From Arion vulgaris (Eukaryota; Mollusca; Gastropoda; Stylommatophora; Arionidae), in contig CM036767.1 in NCBI GenBank assembly GCA_020796225.1, positions 12,257,427 to 12,321,426 of the forward strand: a stretch of 64,000 nucleotides of DNA, read 5' to 3'. Each line of letters starts with the position of its first letter. Position 1 is the stretch's first letter. The position numbers and the translations under genes were made by a program. Below the pieces are notes generated by a model that saw only the letters and a list, made by a program, of their open reading frames with translations, did no database searches and was not told the origin of the DNA. Shown here piece by piece: positions 34,001 to 45,800 of this stretch.

Positions 34001-36802
34001 TATAAGTTGGTGTATGTGTGATAGACATGACTGCACACTGTGTAGTCAATCTGAGCAGGCGTTACTCTGTGCATGTGATGGTTGAGCCAGTAGTGTCCTG
34101 TTCTGAGGCGAAAGTTTACTGTGTGCTGTTTTTTATTTATTTTGCTGCCAAGTTGTGATATACAGAGGTAACAACTACAATCTGTGATGATGATGCATGG
34201 GATTTGTAACATCAACCTGCACTGACAAAAGTTGTTCACAAATCTTTCATGGGATCCTCCCATGGATGTTGTTGGGATCTCATGCCCTGATGTTTCTATT
34301 CACATGTTCAGCTCTTAACCACTCAGCAAAAAATGTATCCTTTCTCCTGATTTCACTTTTGCTCCCATCCATGAACTGCGATCCATAGTCTTCTGTTCCG
34401 TTCACCTACTTCGCCGATGGTCATTTTCATGGTTTCTTTAATATTTTGTAGCCGCCCGAGTGGTTATCGGGGCCCAAATTTAGGATGCAAAGAATAGAAC
34501 CACTGTTACCTGCCACGCATGTCGTAAGAGGTGACTAAGGAGGTTTGGCTGAAATCGGATGCATGTGTCCGCTAGGGAATGCTAACCCGAAACAAATGCT
34601 TGCAGAAACGGATGCACCAGGCCATAAGGCGCATAACATGGTGCAACGACCCTCACAATGAGGAATGGGATAACGGATTCTACGGTCGCCAATCTGCCTC
34701 GGAGATTTAGCCACGCTTTAAGAAAGTCAGACCTACCATTACGAGGGTGGCCAAAACTTACTGTGGGAAGAGGTCGGCACAACCGGGGAAGCAGAAATCA
34801 TAGGAATTATATCCTACAGAACTGCCGCCAGTATGCAGACTAGAGAAGAAAGAGGTGGCCCACTTACACCAGCGTCCAAGACAAACTGTATGGCGTGGCT
34901 GATAATCTGAGGCAGATGGCTGTCTTTATTAGAGAATCCAAAATCCCAATCTAGTGAGAATGCAGAAGAAGAATATCTTGTAGCCATCTTTTTCTTGGAC
35001 CTCTGCGTCCTGGGACCCTGCCCTCTAATATTGTTCTTTCCAGGCCATGTGACACTTAATGTGACCAAAGTATCTAATTTTTCTGTATGGTATGTTGTTT
35101 ATCAGCCAATTCTCTTTAACATTTAGTTCTTTCAGGACATCAGTGTTTTTCTTTTTTCCTACATGATTTTCGTAGGATCTTTCTGTAGCATTTAGTTTTG
35201 AAGGACTGGATTTTCGTTCTTGTTTTTTGTGTAATGGTTCATGATTCACAACCGTAAGTAGCCACTGGAAAAATGCATGTTCTCAATATTTTTATTTTAA
35301 TTATGATTAACTACTAATGTTTAAACTGTTGTCATTGAATATTCTCTGTTGAAGGGTCACTAGAGATATGTCCTGTAGGCTGATAGCTACCAGCCTATTC
35401 TTATATTTGTGGAATATATTTGATAAAACAAGCAAACCACAACATAAATTGCACATTCTCTCTCAAACCAGACACATGACAGTCTCCCACACACGAGATC
35501 CCAACATATATAGTACAATATTTGTCTGTCCACACTCAGCATATATGTTAAGCATCCCTCCTTATACACCCCAACATAGATGTTAATCTTTTTCCCTTCT
35601 CGTACCGACACATATGCTAATCTCATACCCTAAACATGTTAATTTCTTCAACCCCACCCAAACACATATATTAATCTCCTTTCCTTCACTCCTAAACATA
35701 TATGTTAGTCTCCATTCCTTCACACTCCAACATAAACAGTAGTTATCCTCCCCTCACACCACAACGTATATGGTAGAGTCCCCCCAAAAAGCAATGTCCC
35801 AACAGGCACACACAATTGACAATCTCCTTGAGGACACAGGAACAATAACTCTAGCATCAACAAAATCAAGAGTGACTGCCCAACTAACCTACTAAGCCAG
35901 GTTTTTTTTACATTGCTTTCTATACAGCACAAAACAGGCCAGATCACACTTTACAACACGGAGAAATGAGGAAAATTTGACAAGTGCATAGAAATGACAT
36001 TAAGTAACTACTTATGGCAACAGGCAATGTTGCCTCCTAACACAATATCTACATTGAAATATTGTGGCACAGTATGGACACACTCATGGAAATAGATCAG
36101 CTACATGAGACATGTACGATCAGATCATGGAATGCCACATCTTAAACATGAACCAAGCTAAAAGTTTGTACAAGGAGATGGGGGGCATAGGACACAACAG
36201 ATATAGACAACTATGGTCCATCTGAAGTATTATCTATTCAAATCAGAGGGGGGAAAAAAATGATACCCCTTTCTTGCAGTAGTTTCTACCTATTTACAGA
36301 GTACAGCCTTCATGCAGTACACACACAACACATACACACACACACAGTGCTATCTTGTCAACCACCATAACAAATCACCAAACTAATCAATATCAGCACA
36401 TTGCTTTTTCAACAAATTATCAGATGGCACCGCTTCTCCAAAGGGAGATCCCCAAGTTAGGGTGTACATTGGTGATGACTAGTGGGTCTAAAGCCAAAAC
36501 ATTGATTTAGTTGCACTGGTTTTACCCCATATGCATCAGTCCCTCTCCAAAGACATAGCATGTCTTCCGCTGGGAGTATTGCACAAAGACCGATCTCCAT
36601 AGCTCCTGCAACAATCCTAGGAGTCTCTGTGAAAAATGCACTCGTGAAAAGAACAGCGCAGTCCGGACTCAAACCCACAACCTTTAGAGCGCAAGGCAAA
36701 GACTTAATCACAGAGACCCGCATTGGTGGTGTGTGTGGTACTAGCGTAAAAGGTATCAGTATGTGTGATATATTTACCCAGAAATGTTACATAGAACGTA
36801 CA

Positions 36803-36872
<70 letters not shown>

Positions 36873-39800
36873 TACAAATGGACATAATAGTATGAGATAC
36901 ATACATATACCTATTCGGAGCATATGATAAAATGCATGAGATGACAGATAAACAAACCAGAGCTGACCAAGACCTTACTCCATCTTTAAGAAGTGGTCAG
37001 GATAAAAGGTTGCATCACTGCAGTCTGACTAAGCAAATAGGGATTGAAGGCGGAAGGTAAGTCCAGTCAAAAATGTGCTGAAAACGGATGTATCTGCCAA
37101 AGTAAGCAGAGCAGAAATCGTTAAAATTTCAAAAAAAGTAAAGAAGTTGTTTAGAGAAGAGTAATGTGCCCGCCTGCCCAGCGTGTTCGTAGCGCATTAG
37201 ACGACAGGTGACAAGCTCCCTGTGAGTGCGGTTCAATTCCACAGGCTGGCAGAAACAACACAGGTTCTCAGGATTTACGATGTTCGTGACACCAAACCGA
37301 AGGGCTGAAAGCTCAAGTGCTTCTGGATCGGAAAAAAAGTTCAGTGGCGTATACTGGGAAATACGGGGTTAGGTCTACATTTTTTTCTTTGATCAATGGT
37401 ACAAGATGGATAATGTGGTCAACATCATGTCGGCCGTCTTTACTTCCCAGTGCTTCTCTATTACCAATTGAGGCTGTATCAACCTGAGACCCATACTCCC
37501 ACTTTAACTGTGTAATTTGATTCCCAAAAGCCGCCTGTGTGTTGCCTGAGCACGCAAGGTAAGCAAAGAATAGCACCACTGTGACCTACAAGGTAGCTGA
37601 TGTAGGGGCCTAGGAAGCTACCTAGTAAAGTGTTGCAGAAATTGGATGTAATCACCTACTTGTAGGCGCATAACTGGCACAACGTACAATCGCTCTTAGG
37701 CTCAGATCACATACAAATCACAAAGAGTGATTAACAAGTGGTCGATACGGAGCGTTCAAAGAAGAAGATTTCCAAAACAGACATATAATAACTTCACTGT
37801 AAATGGTGACAGAATCACAGTCTTCAGACTTAGAATGGGACACTGCAGTCTCAGAGCACACCTCCATAGAATGGATCTCAGAAACTCAGCTGCTTGCACC
37901 TATGGAGTACCAAAGCAGTCACCAGAACACATCCTGTAAGACTGCCCCAGCCTGAGCAGTGTTAGAATGGAAATCTGGCCAACAGAAACAACCCTACAAA
38001 ACAAATTATGGGGGACCAGTGAAGACCTCAAGGGTACCACCCTGTTTATGACACATACCGGAGTAGTCTCATAGCAGAATTTGATCGCAGAAGTGACAGA
38101 ATCTAACATATGTCATTTCCAGGTCAAATAAAGAAAAAAAAAATATACCTTAAGACAGGATGTGTGTGTGTGTTCTCACATCAGGTGATGGGAACAACGA
38201 TTTAAGAATCCTATTTAAGAATTTGTCTACAATAACAAATACACATTTGGCATGCTTGACACAAAAAATCATATCAGAGATATTATTTCATCTCTATACC
38301 AGGTGATGCCAGAAATTATGACATTTATCAAGGTAGCAAAATGTTATGAATTAAAAATCACATATTATTTGTTTTCTCATTTAACCAGACTCCTTAACAA
38401 TCATCCAAACTACAGAGTATCCAGAGGCAATCCTTTATAAACTGCCCTTACTGCTTTTTAGGGTGGTGTAGAGCCCATGTGGTGCCAGGGCCCAGGAAGA
38501 GAATAGTACCACTACAACCTACAATGCATGTCGTAAGAGGCGACTGATGTAAGCCCTAGGGATGCTACCTTAGTAAATAAAAAGCAGCGCAGAAATAGGA
38601 TGTGCTGGCCTACTTGTAGGCGCATAACTAGCATAACGCACAATCGCTCTTGGGCTCAGATCACATAGAGTGGTTGACAAGTGGTCGATATGGAGCGTTC
38701 AAAGAAAAAGAAGGCGGCTGGTGTAGGACAGGTAGGACAAGAACCTGAGGAATTTAATGGCCGCATGGCTAATGCAGTTACCGCAAAGCTGTTCTGGTTA
38801 GCATTTTTCATTTATGCACGTAACAGAAACAAATCCTTGGCCTTATTGTGAATTGAAGCACCACAAGGTCTCTCACATAGAAGCAGCGCTCTAATCCTTT
38901 ATAAGCTAAAGTATATCTTATTTTACAAGCTATTTGATCATTTCGCACTCCTTAGTAACATCACTCAAGGAATTGTTTTGTTTGACTAAGTTGACTGGTG
39001 AAAAATGAAAACTGGCACATCCTTTACAGGATGTCGCCATTAACAACAGTAAGCCAGTCATTGATTTTCTAGACACCACTTATACGCTCGGTAGTTTGCC
39101 ATTGCTTTTTTACACGATCTCTATTTTTAACATTTGTGAAAAATTCATGGGAGCAAATTTGCTTTCAAACTGTCCGTCGCGGAGTTTGAACCAGGTACTC
39201 TTGAATTGTGATTGAGCTGACTACCACTAAGCCACATATGCCTAGTATACAGTTCACATAACATGTCAAGGAAAAGTAGATTAGCACGTTTCACATTACA
39301 TGTCAAGGAAAAGTAGATTAGTGCGGTTCACATTACATGTCAAGGAAAAGTAGACTAGTATGGTTCACATTACATGTCAAGGAAAAGTAGACTAGTACGG
39401 TTCACATTACATGTCAAGGAAAAGTAGACTAGTTCACATTACATGTCAAGGAAAAGTGATCAAATCTTCTGACCATAGAAAAACACCAAGCAAAAATTGC
39501 TATGTAAAGCTACCAAGATATCACACATACCACAATAATAACAACAGACAAAGGAAATGGATTGGTCACATTCTCAGAATAAACCCTCAATACCAGAACT
39601 GCATGCAATACTATGGACTCCAAGATAGACAACAAAAATGTATAAGAAATGACAACCTAGGTTGACTGTTAGGACCATCATTATTGCACTTCGGTGAGTG
39701 ACCATGTGTGCTCTGATATCTTTCTTACACAGGACAATCTCAGCGGCAGTGCACGAACTCTGTAGCACTGGCAAGGGTCTCCAGTGTAATTTAGAAGATG

Positions 39801-42800
39801 GTGAAAATATTTTGTAGGAATTTTATTTCTAATCATTCTAATGAATTTTGCAAGGACAGTGACTTTCCAACCTGCACTTCTCAATTTTGAACTGCCACAT
39901 GTTCTTTTAAGTGCTCAAATTGAACACGAGACCTACATTTTATCGTCAGTCTCAAATAGGACTAGGAATTCATCTCACCTACACTGAGATCAGGGATCTC
40001 TGGCAAAATGTCCAGACTGCTTCACGAGGGAGCAAACCGAGAATCTTTGGAAAGAGAGGCTAACACCTAACCTCTACGCCACAGAGGCTCCCTAAACAGA
40101 GAGGGTTAGAGAAACGAGGGCGTCCCCCGGAGAATCACGAAAACTAAAATCAGAAACAAAACAGGCATGGGGTACCATACAAAGAATGGCTAAAAGTCAA
40201 GCAGGTTTATCAGTCTACGTCGCGTCCACGGCAGAGACAAAACATGTCCACTCAATGCGATTTTGTGCCTTTCTTTTATAAAGTGAATAGCATCTGGATA
40301 CTCTGCATATCAACAAACATGCTTTCAACATTCAGTCCCATGTATAAACACATACTTGTAATAAGGTCCATCACTCACATACACATTTGGTATGACCAAA
40401 AAATGCACAGAATATATACAATGATGCTACCAATCTACAAAAATGTCAATCAAATGACATAAGATCACTGTTCTACACTCTTGTTTAAGAGAAGATATAT
40501 TACTAACAGCATTCAACGTTTTCTACAAACTTTAATCTTCTGTTCCACATCAGACACAAGTCTCTGGAAGACAGGACAATGTTGCCGGAGAACATGTTAC
40601 ATGGAACGCACGCATGTACTCTTCTGACATTGAATTTGTAAGAATACTTTGTGACTACAATGGTAGAACGTTTAACGAAACATTGCCTGACAATAAAACT
40701 ATAGATAGCTCGGTCTACTAGAATTAAATCATTTGTTCCCATGATGATGTTAACTAGCAGGCCAGGAAGCCTGTCTGAAAAGAAAACCAGATAGCTTGGT
40801 CTACTAGAATTAAATCATTCGTTCCACCGAGGATGTTAACTAGCAGGCCAGGAAGCCTGTCTGAAAAGAAAACCAGATATTTCGGTCTACTAGAATTAAA
40901 TCATTCGTTCCCTTGATGTTAAATAGCAGGCCAGGAAGCCTGTCTGAAAAGAAAACCAGATATCTGGTATACTAGAATTAAATCATTCATTCCACCGAGG
41001 ATGTTAACTAGTAGGCCAGGAAGCCTGTCTGAAAAGAAAACCAGATAGTTCGGTCTACTAGAATTAAATCATTCGTTCCCTTGATGTTAACTAGCAGGCC
41101 AGGAAGCCTGTCTGAAAAGAAAACCAGATAGTTCGGTCTACTAGAATTTAAAACATTCATTCCCTTGATGTTAAATAGCAGGCCAGGAAGCCTGTCTGAA
41201 AAGAAAACCAGATATCTCGGTCTACTAGAATTAAATCATTCGTTCCACCAAGGATGTTAACTAGTAGGCCAGGAAGCCTGTCTGAAAAAAAAACTCAGAT
41301 AGTTCAGGTTACTAGAAAAAATCATTGCGTTCTCCTTGATGTTAACTAGTAGGCCAGGAAGCCTGTCTGAAAAGAAAACCAGATAGTTCGGTCTACTAGA
41401 ATTAAATCATTTGTTCCCTTGATGTTAACTAGTAGGCCAGGAAGCTGTCTGAAAGAAAACCAGATAGTTCGGTCTACTAGAATTAAATCATTTGTTCCCT
41501 TGATGTTAACTAGCAGGCCAGGAAGCCTGTCTGAAAAGAAAACCAGATAGCTCGGTCTATTAGAATACAATCATTCGTTCCACCGAGGATGTTAACTAGC
41601 AGGCCAGGAAGCCTGTCTGAAAAGAAAAAAACCTGGCATACTTTCATCACTTGACATAAGTCCATCTAGTCTGTTTAAAAAGTCAAAGAAAAAAATTTCA
41701 GCGTTTTCCTTTGGCCTGTACATCTGCTGCCATCCGTCTGAACTTTGAACCATCTGTCGTTCCAACCGGCACAGGTAGACCTGACCCTTTGAAGCTGATC
41801 CGTCCCCCTGAAGACGGTGTGGCCAAGCGTTCACTAGTTCTACTTTCACTCACAACAGCCTCTGGAGTTTCTGAGCCTTTTGTAGCCAAGGAAAGCCGGA
41901 CTGGAAGGCGTTCCTTACTCTTTCCTGATTGACCTCTAACATCTAAATGAGAGAGAGAGAGGTAGGTGAAGAGAAACATGTCAGTGTGGCAAGCTCAGAT
42001 GATGTAGCAGTACCTAACGTCTCTCAATCTCTCAGCAGTCTATTGTTGACATGAACATGTTACAACTAAATCTTTCTCTCTTATATCTTACTGATGTCAT
42101 CAACTGACAGAAAACAAAAGTCGGTCTCAAAATATATTATCAAACTCACTATTCAATATACACTGATGTTATCCCAGACCTCAAACATACTGACATTACA
42201 CATCCCACTACCTCCCATCAAGCAATTTACTGACATAATGCCAAGCAAAAATAGTAATGAATAATTTTTCAATCAAATGGAACAACTCACTATTTAATAT
42301 ACACTGATATTAAAAACCAACATAAAAAATACTGACATTACACATATCTCCCTCAATACCATCCACAAGCAATTCACTAAGATACTGTCAAGCACACATT
42401 TAATGAATAATTTCTCTTTCAAATGAAACTATGTCCACCAAAATATTATAATTCTTATTTTTACAAAATAAAAGAGAAATAAAGCAAGTCTACACTAGGT
42501 AACATTTTCTACTACGCTGGGTTAAATAGGGGGTTGGTTCTGATTGATTGGTCGATAGGACCATCATCATTGCACTTCGATGAGTAACCATATGTGCTCC
42601 AATTGCTTCCATACACAGGAAGATCTCAGCTACATTGTGCTCTGGGTTATACATCCTATTTATGTAGAACAGACAAATCCAAGAAAGTTTTGAACTTTAA
42701 TTAACACTGTACTGCATTTATTATTTCTGTCTCCACTGGAACTTAATGCTTCAACTGTCACTATACACAAAATTATCTTTTGGGCTATCTTTCTTCGGCT

Positions 42801-45800
42801 CTGTCCATGAGACCTGGACCACTCTGGTCTTCTCTTCTACCATTCTTTGTCAGGTATTATTTTGGTCTCCCACTCTCCTTGCTTTCTCTGTGGGTTCAAG
42901 CCAAATAATATCTGGTTATGTTATGTGGTTATTTCCTGAAGATGAGTTCAATCCTTCCTCACGTTCTTCTTTCAATCTCCAGATGTAGTGTCATATTCTC
43001 TTCCTGCCATGTGTTGCAGGGGCTGCAAGGAGCAAATAATAGTAGTATTGAGATCTACAAGGCATGTCGAAAGAGGCGACTGAGGTAGAGGCCTAGGAAG
43101 CTACCTAGTCCTCTTCTTCTTCTTCTTCTTATGTTTCATATCAGCCACTTGTTAATCACTCTGTGTAATTTGTATGTGATCTGAGCCAGTTATGCGCCTA
43201 CAAGTAAGCCAGAACATCCGTTTCTGCAGTGCTTTTTATTTACTATGGTAGCTTCCCTAGGTCCTACTCTTTGCTTACCCTGCGGGCCCAGGCGCCACAT
43301 GGGCAGCTAATCTAGTTAAAAACAAGTGTCGCAGAAATCGGATGAGCTGACCTACTTGTAGGTGCATAACATCGCAGCACACGTTGAGACTGTTGTCATC
43401 ATCACTTGCGATGGACGACTATTATTAGGCGCATAACTGGCACCGCGTACACTCACTCTTAGGCTCAGATCACATGTAAATCACAAAGAGTGGTTGATAT
43501 GGAGTGTTCAAAGAAGAACATTCTCTTCTTGTATTTGCTATCATTTCTGGCCACTATCTTCTGTATTCACTTAAAATAAACGACACTTTGTGATTGGATG
43601 TCTTATCCCTCTTCATTGATACAGCAACGCTTGGGCTCTTGTTCTTCGACCCAAAGCTATGTAGTGGTACCTGCATGTGTTTGTACGTTGTTAGGTTCCA
43701 TATAATGTGTTTCATTTATCTGACCTTGGCTGAAGAAGGATCTTGCTGACATAATCCAACGCTTGGCACCTTAAGAGGTGGTGGTGGTGAACTGTTTTAT
43801 CATGTTGTGATTTGATTCACTGAGTGTAACTACGTTGGTGCTGTTAGCTTACAACAAAACTGTGATATTTGTCCCTCTCAACCCAGCATATCCAATTTCA
43901 GCATGTGTTTTTGTTACTGAATAACATTCCAATATTGATTTTTTTCCCCCCCGATCCAGAAGCACTTGAGCTGAAAGCTCTTCGGCTCGGTGTCATGGAC
44001 ATCGTAACCCTTGGCTCGGTGCCACGAACACCGTAAATCTGGGGAACCTGTAGCTTTTCTGCCAGTCCGCGGAGGTGAACCCGCACTTACAGAGGACTAG
44101 TCACCCGTGGTCCACCGCGCTACGAACACGCGGGCTGATTGATTGATAGGACCATCATCATTGCACTTCGGTGAGTAACCATGTGTGCTCTAATCTTTTT
44201 TTTACACAGGAAGATCTCAGTGGTAGTGCACAAGCTCCATAGCACCGGTGACGGTCGTCGATGTAATTTAGATGATAAAAATATTTTCATGAATTATATT
44301 ATTTAATCTTTCTGATGAATTTTGCCCGGCAGCGGTTTTCCAGCCTGCTCTTCTTTATTTTGAATTGCCAAGGGTTCTTTTTATATGCTCAACTTGAAAA
44401 CGGAACCTACTTTTATCATTCATCTCTACAATCTCTAGGAAAACAACCCAATGGCTCTATGAGGGAGCGAACCGAGTTTCTCTGGAATGAGAGGCAAGCA
44501 CCTAACCACTACACCACATAGATCAGCCTTTAAATCTACTATAAAACAAACAATGATCTTGATATCTTATTCTATTAAAAGTAAATACATTTTCTTAAAA
44601 TAATGCTACACTAAAACTACATTTACAACCTGATCTGGGAAAATAATATACATATATAATCAACTCCATCTTCTGCACACACACACGCTCTGACATTAGG
44701 TGAAATATTTACAAAGAAATTAGCATGTGGCTGTTAGATGCAATTATATTATACAGATAATAGAAATAATAATGTTTAACAAAGGAAAACACACAATCCC
44801 AACAGCAGTCTACTCCTTCTTCTTCTTCTTTGTGTTTCCTTCTTTACCACCAATTTTAATCACTCTTTGTGATATGTTTGATCTTTGCCAAGAACGTGTA
44901 TCGTTACACATTGGTTTGTAGGCCCCTAAAGCATAAGACTTCTACACGTTTAGGACACATGCATCCGATTTCAGTCAAACCTCCTTAGTGCCTCTTACGA
45001 CATGCGTGGCAGGTAACAGTGGTTATATTCTTTTCACCCCAAATTTGGGCCCCGGTAACCACTCGGGCGAGCAGTCTACTAATATTTGTTATAATAAATT
45101 ATAATTAAGTTAGAAAAGCAGAGATATGAATGATCATGAATGTTTATATATATATTGTAAAGATATCTACAACAGAAATCTATATCAATTAAAAAAAGAC
45201 ACTATTAAGGGAAATATTAGGTCATGCTTCACATGTACAAGAAATATGCTCCATGGTAACTGAGAGGTACAAGTTCAGCCATTCACAGCATCAAAAGATT
45301 TATGATTTGTCCATCTTTTCTTCCGTCAAATATACACAAAAGACATCTTTCAGTCAAATATATCTTCTTTCAGTCAAATATATTTTCTTTTCGACAAATA
45401 TATCTTCCCTTTCAGTCAAATATATCTTCCCATTCAGTCAAATATATCTTCCCTTTCAGTCAAATATGCTTCCTTTCAGTCAAATATATCTTCCCTTTCA
45501 GTCAAATATATCTTCTTTCAGTCAAATATAGCTTCTCTTTCAGTCAAATATATCTTCCCTTTCAGTCAAATATATCTTCTCTTTCAGCTAAACATTTCTC
45601 CGTCAGTCAAATATATCTTCTTTTTACGTCAAACATTTTGCTTTCAGACATACATGCCCAAAGAACCTTTTCTTCTATTCCCTCATACAGATCTTTCTCT
45701 GCTATTCACACACACAAAACTTTCTATACTATTTACAAACACATACATTTTTCGTCTAATTTAGACCTCTTCTAATCACAAGTATAAGACCTCTTCTAAT

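Noticed and set aside
36560..36895. 111-codon plus-strand frame ending in a Tyr-Ile run
   Set aside because: It runs through a SINE and the (TA)n microsatellite.
39246..39460. Regular 38-bp direct repeats considered as a CRISPR array
   Set aside because: Units abut with no unique spacers, and the locus is eukaryotic.
41346..41570. Minus-strand 74-codon frame with repeating RTIWFSF
   Set aside because: Product of the 86-bp minisatellite.
45253..45775. Two long overlapping plus-strand open frames (92 and 157 codons)
   Set aside because: They translate the 22-bp minisatellite ([11 protein letters not shown] repeats); open frames here are a property of the repeat unit.
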